Source: Stenotrophomonas sp. Iso1
Lineage (GTDB): Bacteria; Pseudomonadota; Gammaproteobacteria; Xanthomonadales; Xanthomonadaceae
Direction of reading: 5' to 3'
DNA length: 64,000 bases
Assembly (NCBI RefSeq): GCF_027497995.1
Contig: NZ_JAODBT010000002.1
Location: forward strand, 682,001-746,000
The position numbers and the translations under genes are program-made. Below the pieces are notes generated by a model that was not told the origin of the DNA, ran no database searches, and saw only the letters and a list, made by a program, of their open reading frames with translations. Positions 48,922-57,158 of the stretch are shown here, piece by piece; the first letter of the stretch is position 1, and every line of letters begins with the position of its first letter.

Positions 48922-49082
48922 GACGTTTCTCCCGAATGGACGGCCTGCATAGCACGCCAAACATTCAGGCATCGTGGTCAAACTGCCAAGTTGCCAGGCG
49001 CTCGCGTTCATGCCAGCGCTGCAACCACGCGGGTTCAGTTGGCTGAATTCACTGCGTGGTTTTGCGCGAGAGCGTCAGGCTT

Positions 49083-50351
49083 TCAGGCGCGGCGCAGCCA
49101 GAAGTAAATCGGCAGACCCGCGATGATCAGGCCCACGCCCCACAGCAGCGCCTCGGTGCCGATACCGCCGATGGCATACACGCTGAAAGCCAAGGCGCCG
49201 GCAGCGGCAATGCGCGATGGAATGCCACTGCCACGCCATAGCCACGCCGCAGCACCCGCCAGATAGGGGAGCAAGGTGGCGGCTGTGGAAAGCAGCACCG
49301 AGAACTTGAACAGGTCCACCAACGAGCGGTTGTAGTTGCAGATCACCAGCACAGTGGCCAGCAGGCAGCTGACGATGACGCCGAAGGCAGGTGCGCCACG
49401 CTTGTTGGCGCGGGCGAAGGCGCGCGGCAAAACGCCATCGCGTGCGGCGGCCATTGGCAGTTGTGCCGACAGCAGGGTCCAGCCGTTGAGTGCGCCTACG
49501 CAGGAGATGGCCATTACGACTGCGAGCAATTTGCCAGCAGTCGGGCCCCATAGCGCGGCGGCAGCATCGGCCATTGGCGCACCGGAATTGGCCAGCACAT
49601 CGGCCGGCAGTAGGCCCAGCACGGTGGTACACGCCAGTACCGTCGCGACGCCGGCAATCGCGGTGCCGGTGACGGTGGCGCGGGCGATGGTGCGCGGCGC
49701 GTCATCCACGGATTCAGCCGGCACAGTGGCGGCTTCCAGGCCAATCATGGCCCACAAGGTCAACGCCACGGTGGCACCGGCCACGCTGCCCAGGGATTCG
49801 CCGCTGGGGTTGAACGGTACGTAATGGCTGGTGTCGATGAACCACAGCGCTACCAGTCCAAACAACAGCAACGGCACCACCTTGAGTACGGTGGTCAGCA
49901 GTTGCAGGCGGCCGGCTTCGCGCACACCGATGAGGTTGACGCCAGCACACAGCCACAACGCCACCAGCCCGCAGGCGGCGGCGCTTACCGGTGTTGCGGT
50001 GAGCGCGGGGAAGATGGCACCGATGCTGCCGGCGAAGGCCACCGCGATGGCGGCGATGGCGCACCACATCGATATCCAGTAACTCCAGGCCACCAGAAAG
50101 CCGGGCAGTTCACCAAAGGCGTTGCGGGCGAACACATACGGGCCACCCGTCTGTGGCCAACGCTTGGCGAGCTGGGCGAAGGTGACCGCCAGCAGCAAGG
50201 CACCACACAAAGTGATACCCCAGCCGATAAGGGTGGCGGCGCCATAGGGAGCAAGGGTGGCCGGCAACAGGAAGGTGCCTGAGCCGATCATGCTGCCCAC
50301 TACCAGGGCGGTGGCGGACCAGAAGCCCAGTGGGCGGCGTGAATTCGTCAT
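49083..50351 (-). CDS. APC-superfamily amino acid permease
   Basis: A 422-residue, 12-helix transporter of the amino acid-polyamine-organocation superfamily, resembling the AdiC/YjeH branch. Helix 1 has LVVGSMIGSGTFLLPATLAP with the unwound GSG motif, followed by WGITLCGALLLAVTFAQLA and the conserved GGPYVFARNAFG. I chose the ATG at 50351, directly before the polar N-terminus (TNSRRPLGFWSATAL); an ATG at 50375 is possible and farther extension is repeat-poor, Arg-rich and unlike the family. Substrate unknown. Confidence 0.85.
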   Translation of the reverse strand: MTNSRRPLGFWSATALVVGSMIGSGTFLLPATLAPYGAATLIGWGITLCGALLLAVTFAQLAKRWPQTGGPYVFARNAFGELPGFLVAWSYWISMWCAIAAIAVAFAGSIGAIFPALTATPVSAAACGLVALWLCAGVNLIGVREAGRLQLLTTVLKVVPLLLFGLVALWFIDTSHYVPFNPSGESLGSVAGATVALTLWAMIGLEAATVPAESVDDAPRTIARATVTGTAIAGVATVLACTTVLGLLPADVLANSGAPMADAAAALWGPTAGKLLAVVMAISCVGALNGWTLLSAQLPMAAARDGVLPRAFARANKRGAPAFGVIVSCLLATVLVICNYNRSLVDLFKFSVLLSTAATLLPYLAGAAAWLWRGSGIPSRIAAAGALAFSVYAIGGIGTEALLWGVGLIIAGLPIYFWLRRA

Positions 50352-50572
50352 GGTTACAGCAACGGCAAGGGTCATGCGGCGGCGCAGGGTGCACCGGGCG
50401 GGACGGGAACGGGGGCGGCAACTGTCCTGAACGGATGGCTGCAGAATTGGGGAATTATGACGGTTTGCCGGCCCGGCGGCGATCCCGGTTGTGGGTAGTG
50501 ACCTTTGGCCCTTTTTTTTAGCCAGTTGGGCGGTAAGGCTGGCGGCCTTGTTCTCCCGTATGGAAAGTCTCC

Positions 50573-52390
50573 ATGACACTTCGTCCGCTGGCATTTGCCG
50601 TTTCGCTGTCCCTGGCCGCCATGCTTGGCGCCTGTACACAGTCCCCGCAGCCCGCAGGTGGCGATGCCGCGAGCCAGGCCCCGCAGGCCGACAAGGCCGC
50701 ACAGCTGACCCAGCTGTATGCCGATTATTGGGAAGGCGTACTCAAGCTGAACCCGCTGCAGGCGACCTTCCAGGGTGACAACCGCTACAACGACCAGTTG
50801 CCGGATTTCGGCTCGGCGGAATTCCGTCAGCAGAGCCATGACTTCAGCACCGAATGGCTGGGCAAGGTAGAGAAGCTGGGTGATGCCGGCCTGACCGGGC
50901 AGGACTTGCTGAGCTACCGCATCTTCGTCGAAGAGCAGAAGCAGTCGCTGGAAGGCGAGAAATTCCCCGGCTGGATGATGCCGGTCAACCAGATGAACTC
51001 CACTGTCAGCTATGCGGTGATGCTGGGTTCCGGCCAGGTGGCGCAGCCGTTCAAAACGGTAAAGGATTACGACAATTGGCTGGCACGTGCGGGCCGCCTT
51101 CCGGTGTTGCTGGATACCGAAATCAGCAACATGCGTGAAGGCATGAAGGCTGGCGTCGTACAGCCGCGTGTGCTGATGGAAAAGGTAGTGCCGCAGTTCG
51201 ACGAGATCCTCGCCGCCAAGGTGGAGGACAGCCAGTTCTGGGGCCCGATCAAGTTGATGCCGGCAGACTTCGCACAGGCCGACAAGGACCGTTTGACTGC
51301 TGCCTACCGCACCTTGATCGCCGACCAGTTGTTGCCGGCGATCAAGAAGCAGCGTGACTTCATTGCCAACGAATACCTGCCGGCCACCCGCGATACGGTG
51401 GGTCTGGATTCGTTGCCGGACGGCAAGGCGTGGTACGCCTTCAACGCCAAGGAAAGCACCACCACCGCGCAGACGCCGGAGCAGATCCACGAGATCGGCC
51501 TGAAGGAAGTGGAGCGTATCCACGGTGAGATGCGCACGGTGATGGAGCAGGTGGGCTTCAAGGGTTCGCTGCAGGACTTCTTCAAGTTCATGCAGACCGA
51601 CAAGCAGTTCGAGTTCAAGTCCGAGCCTGAGCTGCTGACGCATTACCGCGGGCTGGAAGCCAAGATCAACGCCAGCGTGCCGAAGCTGTTCTCGCTGACC
51701 CCGAAGGCGGCATTTGAGATCCGCCCGATTGAAGCGTTCCGCGCCAAGTCGGCCGCCGGCGGCGAATACATGCAGCCGAGCGAAGACGGTACCCGTCCGG
51801 GTATTTTTTATGTGAATACCTACGACCTGCCGACCCGCAAGACCTGGGATGCGGAAGACCTGTTCCTGCATGAAGCCATTCCGGGCCATCACTTCCAGCT
51901 GGCATTGCAGCAGGAATTGAAGGGCGTGCCGGCGTTCCGTCGCTTTGGTGGCGAGACGGCCTTCATTGAAGGCTGGGGCCTGTATGCCGAAAGCCTGGGC
52001 AAGGATCTGGGGGTGTACACCGATCCGTACAGCTATTTTGGCCGCCTGCAGGGCGAGCTGTGGCGCGCAGTGCGACTGGTGGTGGACACCGGCCTGCATT
52101 CCAAGAGCTGGACCCGTCAGCAGGTGCTGGATTACATGTTCGCCAACTCGTCGGTGAGTGAGCCGGATGCCATTGCCGAAGCCGAGCGCTACATCGCATG
52201 GCCGGGCCAGGCACTGGCTTACAAGACCGGCGAATTGAAGATCCAGGAACTGCGCAAGCGTGCGCAGGAGAAGCTGGGTGACAAGTTCGACATTCGCGAG
52301 TTCCACGCCGAAGTGCTGAAGGACGGCTCGGTGCCGCTGGATGTGCTGGAAGAGAAGGTGGACGGCTGGATTGCTGGCAAGAGCAAGTAA
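50573..52390 (+). CDS. DUF885 metallopeptidase-like lipoprotein
   Basis: A 605-residue predicted lipoprotein. The signal peptide ends in a lipobox (MLGACTQ). The family's metal-binding HEAIPGHH begins at His433, and GGETAFIEGWGLYAESLG further on supplies the usual downstream glutamate. This is the zincin-like pattern of DUF885, suggesting a periplasmic metallopeptidase. AAAG followed by an ATG at 50573 sets the start. A clean hairpin terminator follows. Substrate is unknown. Confidence 0.9.
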   Translation: MTLRPLAFAVSLSLAAMLGACTQSPQPAGGDAASQAPQADKAAQLTQLYADYWEGVLKLNPLQATFQGDNRYNDQLPDFGSAEFRQQSHDFSTEWLGKVEKLGDAGLTGQDLLSYRIFVEEQKQSLEGEKFPGWMMPVNQMNSTVSYAVMLGSGQVAQPFKTVKDYDNWLARAGRLPVLLDTEISNMREGMKAGVVQPRVLMEKVVPQFDEILAAKVEDSQFWGPIKLMPADFAQADKDRLTAAYRTLIADQLLPAIKKQRDFIANEYLPATRDTVGLDSLPDGKAWYAFNAKESTTTAQTPEQIHEIGLKEVERIHGEMRTVMEQVGFKGSLQDFFKFMQTDKQFEFKSEPELLTHYRGLEAKINASVPKLFSLTPKAAFEIRPIEAFRAKSAAGGEYMQPSEDGTRPGIFYVNTYDLPTRKTWDAEDLFLHEAIPGHHFQLALQQELKGVPAFRRFGGETAFIEGWGLYAESLGKDLGVYTDPYSYFGRLQGELWRAVRLVVDTGLHSKSWTRQQVLDYMFANSSVSEPDAIAEAERYIAWPGQALAYKTGELKIQELRKRAQEKLGDKFDIREFHAEVLKDGSVPLDVLEEKVDGWIAGKSK

Positions 52391-52410
52391 TTCGCTTAGG
52401 TGGAGTTGGA

Positions 52411-52442
52411 GAGGCACCGCGAAAGCGGTGCCTCTTTGGTTT
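52411..52442 (+). terminator. Terminator of the DUF885 gene
   Basis: GAGGCACCGC (52411-52420), a GAAA loop and GCGGTGCCTC (52425-52434) form a perfect 10-base stem followed by TTTGGTTT. Confidence 0.82.
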
Positions 52443-52468
52443 CGGATGTTGGTGGAAGCGAAAGCTTG

Positions 52469-52508
52469 CCCTCACCCCAATCGCTCTCCCGCGCGCGGGA
52501 GAAGGGTT
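52469..52508 (+). repeat. REP-like palindrome, forward copy
   Basis: The arm CCCTCACCCCAAT leads to CTCTCCCGCGCGCGGGAGA, a strong palindrome, then AGGGTT. It has the same plan as the element at 10395, with a different loop. Confidence 0.75.
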
Positions 52509-52554
52509 CGGCGCAAGGCAAGTTGACGTAGTTCTGGCAACTGCAGCTTTAAAG

Positions 52555-52592
52555 CCTCTCTCCCGCCTGCGGATGAGAGGTTGGGATGAGGG
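52555..52592 (-). repeat. REP-like palindrome, inverted copy
   Basis: CCTCTCCCGCCTGCGGATGA with following GAGG forms an imperfect hairpin ending in the arm TTGGGATGAGGG. It is in inverted orientation to the copy at 52469 and 46 bases from it, repeating the BIME-like pairing seen at 10.4 kb. Confidence 0.7.
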
Positions 52593-52796
52593 TAGAACCA
52601 ACGCCAGCAAACCTCGAAAGCCCCGAAATCCGGAAGAAGTAACCGCAAAACCCAACCCAAAAAAGAACGCACTGATTCACCTGCCAGCACCTGTCCAGCA
52701 ACAGGCCTATGTCAAAGTACATGGCATCCCCCTGAGAACTTCCCAGCGGCCTGAAGGCAGTCGGCACCTGCGCTCCATCAATCGCTGTTATTGAAA

Positions 52797-53963
52797 ATGA
52801 CCCTACTCGTATCGCTGATCCTGCCGCTGCTCGCCTTGTGGCTGTGGTGGCCCGTCACCTCCTTGAGCAAGCGCCAACGACGTTGGCACATCGGCGTCAC
52901 GCTTGCGCTCGCGCTGGTTGGTTTGAGTTTCGCCACGCTGTGGCGGATGGACGTGTTCGAGTACGCGGTGGAAGCGTGGATCCAGCTGGTGTTCGGCTGG
53001 GTGCTGGCGATGTTCATCATCCTGCTGGCGTTTCTGATCCTGCGGACGCTGGGTTGGCTGCTGTCACGCTTCATGCCCCGCACCTCGGTGTGGGCGACGC
53101 TGTGGCATGGCAAGCGTATGAACCAATCGGCGTCGATGCTCATCGTCACGCTGGCTACGTTGGGTATCTGGAACGGCTTGAAACCGCCGCAGGTGCGCGA
53201 GCGCGAACTCGTCGTGCCGCATCTGCCTGCAGAACTGGACGGCGTGCGCGTGGCGGTGCTTGCCGACCTGCATATCAGCCCGGTCAAGCGCGCCTGGCGC
53301 ACACAGCGCATCGTCGATGCGGTGATGGCGGCCAAGCCCGACATCATTGTGTTGCCGGGTGACATGGTGGATGGCGAGGTTGCCGACACGGCAGTGTTTG
53401 TCGAGCCCTTGGCCAAACTGGCCGCGCCGCACGGCGTGTGGGTGGCGCCAGGCAATCACGAGTACTACCACGGCTACAAACAGTGGATGGCGCACTTCCG
53501 CGGCATGGGCCTGGGTGTGCTTGAAAACCAGACCGCACGCTTGTCGATCAACGGCCGCACGCTGGTGGTGTCTGGCGTGGGTGATCTGGCCGCGTTACGG
53601 CCCAGCTCCTATATGCGCGGCGGACTGGCACCGGATCTGCCGGCGGTCATCGCAGCAGCCAAGGGCAGTGATGCGCATATCTTGCTGGCCCACCAGCCCA
53701 AACAGGCGCGCGATGCGGCAGCGACCGGCGCGTTCAATTTGCAGATTTCAGGCCACACGCACGGCGGCCACATGTGGGGCTTCGATCGTTGGGTAGTGGC
53801 ACCGGCAAATCACGGTTACGTGCGTGGCGAGTACAGGGTCAAGGACATGAAGCTGTTCGTCAGCAGTGGCGCCGGCCAGTGGGATGGCTTCACCGCACGC
53901 TTGGGCGTGCCTTCCAGTATTGATGTGCTGGTGTTGAAGCGTGCCGGCGTCAGTGACCGTTGA
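52797..53963 (+). CDS. Membrane-anchored metallophosphoesterase (YaeI/calcineurin-like)
   Basis: A 388-residue protein with about four N-terminal membrane helices (for example LLVSLILPLLALWLWWPV and VFGWVLAMFIILLAFLILRT) and a C-terminal calcineurin-like phosphoesterase domain. Metal motifs in order are VAVLADLHIS, VLPGDMVDGE, APGNHEYY, LLAHQPKQ and ISGHTHGGHMWG. It is related to YaeI-type lipid or phosphate diesterases. I chose the ATG at 52797; an in-frame TTG two codons upstream is possible. Substrate unknown. Confidence 0.92.
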   Translation: MTLLVSLILPLLALWLWWPVTSLSKRQRRWHIGVTLALALVGLSFATLWRMDVFEYAVEAWIQLVFGWVLAMFIILLAFLILRTLGWLLSRFMPRTSVWATLWHGKRMNQSASMLIVTLATLGIWNGLKPPQVRERELVVPHLPAELDGVRVAVLADLHISPVKRAWRTQRIVDAVMAAKPDIIVLPGDMVDGEVADTAVFVEPLAKLAAPHGVWVAPGNHEYYHGYKQWMAHFRGMGLGVLENQTARLSINGRTLVVSGVGDLAALRPSSYMRGGLAPDLPAVIAAAKGSDAHILLAHQPKQARDAAATGAFNLQISGHTHGGHMWGFDRWVVAPANHGYVRGEYRVKDMKLFVSSGAGQWDGFTARLGVPSSIDVLVLKRAGVSDR

Positions 53964-53999
53964 TCTTCTGCAATGAAGTTTTGATGCGGGCGTTTGAAC

Positions 54000-54503
54000 T
54001 CAGCTATCGATGGTTTCTTCGCTGACGTTGGTCTTCCGGTCCGGCATCAATCGCGGCAGTGTGCTCACGACCGCCAATGCTGCGGCGGTGGTCGCCAGTG
54101 CCACCATCTGCATGCCCATACCGGCGGCCATGCCGATGGCCGCGGTCATCCAGATGCCCGCAGCGGTGGTCAGGCCTCGCACCCGTTCCTTTTTGTCCTG
54201 CTTGAGGATGGCGCCTGCACCCAGGAATCCGATGCCGGAGACGATGCCCTGCATCACGCGGGTGACATCCGCACCGCTGATGCCCATCTGCAAGGGTGCC
54301 AAGACAAACAGCGCTGAACCCACCGACACCAGAATGTGGGTCTTCAGTCCCGCCGCTCGCCCCTTGCTTTCACGTTCCAAGCCCAGCAGTCCGCCGAGCA
54401 CGATGGCAGTCAGCAGGCGTGATGCGACGACGGTCAGCGTCTCTACATCAGGTATCGAAAACTCAGCTGCCAGCGCATGGCCGATCTGCGAGGGGATGCT
54501 CAT
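54000..54503 (-). CDS. MgtC/SapB-family membrane protein
   Basis: A 167-residue MgtC-like protein with about four membrane helices. The family's N-terminal domain is clear: RLLTAIVLGGLLGLERESKG, RAAGLKTHILVSVGSALFVL, and IVSGIGFLGAGAILKQ followed by RGLTTAAGIWMTAAIGMAAG. The long C-terminal ACT-like domain of Salmonella MgtC is absent, as in the YhiD/SapB group. I chose the ATG at 54503, with GGAG about eight bases upstream. A role in magnesium or ATP homeostasis is inferred only from the family. Confidence 0.88.
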   Translation of the reverse strand: MSIPSQIGHALAAEFSIPDVETLTVVASRLLTAIVLGGLLGLERESKGRAAGLKTHILVSVGSALFVLAPLQMGISGADVTRVMQGIVSGIGFLGAGAILKQDKKERVRGLTTAAGIWMTAAIGMAAGMGMQMVALATTAAALAVVSTLPRLMPDRKTNVSEETIDS

Positions 54504-54752
54504 TGCAGGTCTCCGATGGAGCGAGGAAGGATTGCGGTGGGTCGACTGCTGCGACCAAGTCGCCACTGCATGGCTACACGTTGGAGTGGCATGGACGTCC
54601 GCAGGGGAACGCTAGCACCGTGGCAGTGCGGCAGAAGTGACGGCACGTTATGGCATGGTCGCGCGCGACGCATGATGGGCAGGCGCCGATGGACGATGCA
54701 GCGGCTGCTGAGCGCCGTTCGTGCGGGCGGTGGATCCTGCTGCACCTGAAAC

Positions 54753-54780
54753 TACAACGGCCCTTTCCAGGGCCGTTGTA
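54753..54780 (-). terminator. Hairpin downstream of mtnC
   Basis: TACAACGGCCC (54753-54763), a 6-base loop and GGGCCGTTGTA (54770-54780) form a perfect 11-base stem 22 bases after the mtnC stop. There is little T-run on the minus strand, so it may act as a Rho-independent terminator of modest strength. Confidence 0.55.
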
Positions 54781-54801
54781 GGCGGGGCGGCATTGCTGAT
54801 A

Positions 54802-55500
54802 TCAGAGCGTAATCTGCTCGAAATTCTCGACCCGCGTATGCCCGTGGGTTGCCTCGCCGGTGCGGGGCTGCGGGTAGTCGCTGATACGATCCAGTAGCAC
54901 GGTTTGCAGGCCGGCATCGCGCGCGGCATCCAGTTCTTCAACGATGTCCGACAGGAACAGGATGTCCTGCGGTGCAATGCCAATGGCCTGCGCGATGTGC
55001 GCATAGCTGGCGGCCTCGCGTTTGCCGCCCACTTCGGTGTCGAAGTTGCCGGAGAACAGATCGTTGAGATCACCTGCCTCGCTGAAACCAAAGAACAATT
55101 TCTGCGCCGGCACCGAGCCCGACGAATACACGTACAGCGGCAGACCGGCGGCATGCCACGCGCGCAACACGCCTGCGACTTCTGGGTACATGTGCGCGGC
55201 GTAGTCACCGTTGCGATAACCCACGTCCCAGATCATGCCCTGCAGCGCCTTGAGGGCGGTGTGCTTGCGGTCTTGGTCGATCCAGCCTTGCAGGGTTTCG
55301 ACGATGACTTCGTCCTGGCAGGCGCCAGCGGCGATTTCAGTGGCGACCGCATCCAGCCACTGGCGGACCTGCGGATCGTTGCCGTGGTCGCGAACGAAGC
55401 CGGGCAGTGCAGTGCGGGCATACGGGAACAGCACCTCTTTGACGAAAGAAATGCTGGACGTGGTGCCTTCGATGTCGGTAAGGATGGCTTTGATGGTCAT
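54802..55500 (-). CDS. mtnC: Enolase-phosphatase E1 (acireductone synthase)
   Basis: A 232-residue HAD-family enzyme of methionine salvage that enolises and dephosphorylates 2,3-diketo-5-methylthiopentyl-1-phosphate. The HAD motif I is [20 protein letters not shown], motif II is in [18 protein letters not shown], and motif IV is in [20 protein letters not shown] chose the ATG at 55500, immediately before motif I, as in the family; upstream in-frame sequence covers a REP-like repeat. It is the last gene of mtnB-mtnD-mtnC. Confidence 0.95.
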   Translation of the reverse strand: MTIKAILTDIEGTTSSISFVKEVLFPYARTALPGFVRDHGNDPQVRQWLDAVATEIAAGACQDEVIVETLQGWIDQDRKHTALKALQGMIWDVGYRNGDYAAHMYPEVAGVLRAWHAAGLPLYVYSSGSVPAQKLFFGFSEAGDLNDLFSGNFDTEVGGKREAASYAHIAQAIGIAPQDILFLSDIVEELDAARDAGLQTVLLDRISDYPQPRTGEATHGHTRVENFEQITL

Positions 55501-55565
55501 ACGGGGTTCCTGCGCGGCGCTTTCAAAGCACTCGCGGGTAGTTGGGCTATGGCAGTCTGGATCTG

Positions 55566-55606
55566 CCCTCACCCCAACCCCTGTCCCAGGTGGGGGAGAG
55601 GGGCTT
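55566..55606 (+). repeat. REP-like palindrome between mtnD and mtnC
   Basis: The arm CCCTCACCCCAACCCC is followed by TGTCCCAGGTGGGGGAGA and GGGGCTT, a diverged copy of the 10.4-kb element. It lies in the 115-base spacer between two operon genes, where it may affect relative expression of mtnD and mtnC. Confidence 0.7.
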
Positions 55607-55615
55607 AATCGGGCA

Positions 55616-56170
55616 TCAAACAGCGCTGGGTTCGTAGCGCGGGAAGCGCAGGGCGATGTCGGTGCCGGTGAAATGGCCGACCCAGCCGTCCGGCTCAGTG
55701 AAGAAGCGGATGGCGGCGAAGTTGGGTGCTTCACCCATATCGAACCAATGGGTGACGCCGTCCGGCACTGAGATTAGATCGTCCTTCACACATTCCACTT
55801 CGTAGACCTTGTCGTCCACGTGCAGGGTGAACAGGCCCGAGCCGGCGACGAAGAAACGTACTTCGTCCTCCTTATGATAGTGCTCGTCGAGGAACTTCTT
55901 GCGGATTTCCGCCCGGTTGGGGTTGTCCGGAGCGATTGAGGCCACATCCACGCTCTTGAAGCCATGCGCGGCAACCAGGCGATCAATATCTTCGCGGTAG
56001 GCGGAAAAGACTTCTTCCTGACTGGCGCCGGGGGTGATCGGATGCTGGGCCTGCCAGCGCTCGAAGGTGACGCCAATCTTTTTCAGTTCAGCGGCGATGA
56101 CGTCGCCGTCACGGCTGTCGAGCAGCGGGGCGTCCGGAGCGGTGTCGTTGAAGATACGCAGTCGGCTCAT
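55616..56170 (-). CDS. mtnD: Acireductone dioxygenase
   Basis: A 184-residue cupin dioxygenase producing the methionine precursor 4-methylthio-2-oxobutanoate (with iron) or methylthiopropionate and CO (with nickel). Metal ligands are His97, His99 and Glu103 in [16 protein letters not shown] and His141 in [12 protein letters not shown], one residue off the Klebsiella numbering. The ATG at 56170 begins at the family N-terminus. It is preceded by mtnB and followed by mtnC. Confidence 0.95.
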   Translation of the reverse strand: MSRLRIFNDTAPDAPLLDSRDGDVIAAELKKIGVTFERWQAQHPITPGASQEEVFSAYREDIDRLVAAHGFKSVDVASIAPDNPNRAEIRKKFLDEHYHKEDEVRFFVAGSGLFTLHVDDKVYEVECVKDDLISVPDGVTHWFDMGEAPNFAAIRFFTEPDGWVGHFTGTDIALRFPRYEPSAV

Positions 56171-56244
56171 GGCGATGGACTCCATGGGTAGGGGAAGGGG
56201 AGCGTAGCAGGCGCGGGCCGAGCAAGATCCGCGCCGATTCGGAA

Positions 56245-56892
56245 TCAGGAAATGGCGCGTAGTTTGAGCAGTTCCAGTTCGCAATGGAGCAGGAACTCGA
56301 AGGCTTCCAGGTGGCGGCGGGCCTCGGCCATATCGCGGCCCCATGCATACAGGCCGTGACCGTCAATCAGATAACCCCACATCGGGCCCTTGTCGAGCTC
56401 GGCTTCGACCTGCTCGGCCAGTACGTCCATGTCCTGGGTGTTGGGGAACACCTTCAGGTCGACGGCGGTTTCGTGGGTGGCGTTGCCATGCAGCGCCTTC
56501 AGCAACTCGTAACCTTCCAGACGGATGTGGCCCTGGCGACCAAACAGGCGCGAGGCGATGGTCTGTACTGGCGAATGGGTGTGCAGCACGCAACCTACGT
56601 CCGGGAAACGGGCATATAACTGGGTGTGCAACAGGGTTTCGGCGGAGGGACGCAGCGGACGGCCGACGGCCTTGCCGTTGAAGTCGACCACCATGATGTC
56701 GCTTTCGATCAGCCGGCCCTTGTCTTTGCCGGACACGGTGATGGCTGCATGCTGGTCATCCAGCCGATGCGAAAAATTGCTGCTGGTGGCTGGCGTCCAG
56801 CCCGATTGGGCCAGGTCACGGATATTGTCGATCAGCAACTGGGCCAACTGGCTCAGCCGCTCACTGTCGTAGGGGACGGAAGGCGCGTTCAT
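56245..56892 (-). CDS. mtnB: Methylthioribulose-1-phosphate dehydratase
   Basis: A 215-residue class II aldolase-fold zinc enzyme of methionine salvage. Features are [20 protein letters not shown] with following [31 protein letters not shown] and zinc-binding [10 protein letters not shown], and the later [20 protein letters not shown]. The first gene of mtnB-mtnD-mtnC; its leader contains an extensive inverted-repeat region (56938-57105). No mtnK is nearby, which fits bacteria that make methylthioribose-1-phosphate directly with a phosphorylase. Confidence 0.94.
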   Translation of the reverse strand: MNAPSVPYDSERLSQLAQLLIDNIRDLAQSGWTPATSSNFSHRLDDQHAAITVSGKDKGRLIESDIMVVDFNGKAVGRPLRPSAETLLHTQLYARFPDVGCVLHTHSPVQTIASRLFGRQGHIRLEGYELLKALHGNATHETAVDLKVFPNTQDMDVLAEQVEAELDKGPMWGYLIDGHGLYAWGRDMAEARRHLEAFEFLLHCELELLKLRAIS

Positions 56893-56937
56893 GCCCGCAT
56901 TCTACTAAAGCCAGGGGCCATCGTAGGAGCCTGGACA

Positions 56938-57105
56938 GGCGGGGGTGAAATCCCTGCGGGGTCTTGTATGGCAAGTTCCATGAGACCGGGAATTCACGCC
57001 GCGCCCCGGGGTAGTCAGTTGCGGGTGATGACTCCGTCCGCCCGAGGGAAATGGGCATGTCTGGACTACAGCGCCATGCCGAAAGCCCTAGGCAGGGCCA
57101 ACTAA
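56938..57105. ncRNA. Unidentified highly structured region (leader of mtnB or small RNA)
   Basis: The 266 bases between the permease terminator and mtnB hold nested pairing. GGC (56938-56940) pairs with GCC (56998-57000), enclosing GTGAA/TTCAC, TCCC/GGGA, GGTCT/AGACC and ATGG/CCAT. Next, GCGC and GTAGTC (57001-57016) pair with GACTAC and GCGC (57064-57074), enclosing small hairpins. A GCCCT-AGGC-AGGGC hairpin (57085-57098) closes the region. It does not match a riboswitch I know; the minus strand has CCGCAACTG as in cobalamin riboswitches, but the other boxes are missing. The strand and whether it is transcribed are unknown. Confidence 0.35.
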
Positions 57106-57134
57106 AGAGCCCGGGTGTCTGAGGCCCGGGCTCT
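57100..57134 (-). terminator. Terminator of the first APC permease gene
   Basis: AGAGCCCGGG (57106-57115) pairs perfectly with CCCGGGCTCT (57125-57134); on the minus strand the stem is followed by TTTAGTT. Confidence 0.75.
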
Positions 57135-57158
57135 GGTCACTTGGTCGGTGCGTGGAGA

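Larger units (their letters stand above)
52391..52796. other. 406-base intergenic region with terminator and repeat pair
   Basis: The region holds a hairpin terminator at its left, two oppositely oriented REP-like copies, and about 200 bases of AC-rich sequence without a supported gene. The metallophosphoesterase begins at 52797. Confidence 0.6.

Noticed and set aside
50372..52417. A 681-residue open frame antisense to the DUF885 gene
   Set aside because: Low-complexity composition, full overlap with a well-supported gene and no independent start signals.
57001..57060. Possible cobalamin riboswitch on the minus strand (CCGCAACTG) upstream of mtnB
   Set aside because: Only that box is present; the GGTG-AAATCC type and GCCACTG boxes are missing in the proper order, and the downstream genes are not B12-related.
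56920..57105. 6S RNA, RNase P RNA, SRP RNA or tmRNA in the structured region
   Set aside because: None of the invariant segments I know for these RNAs is present, and the position next to mtnB is not their usual context.
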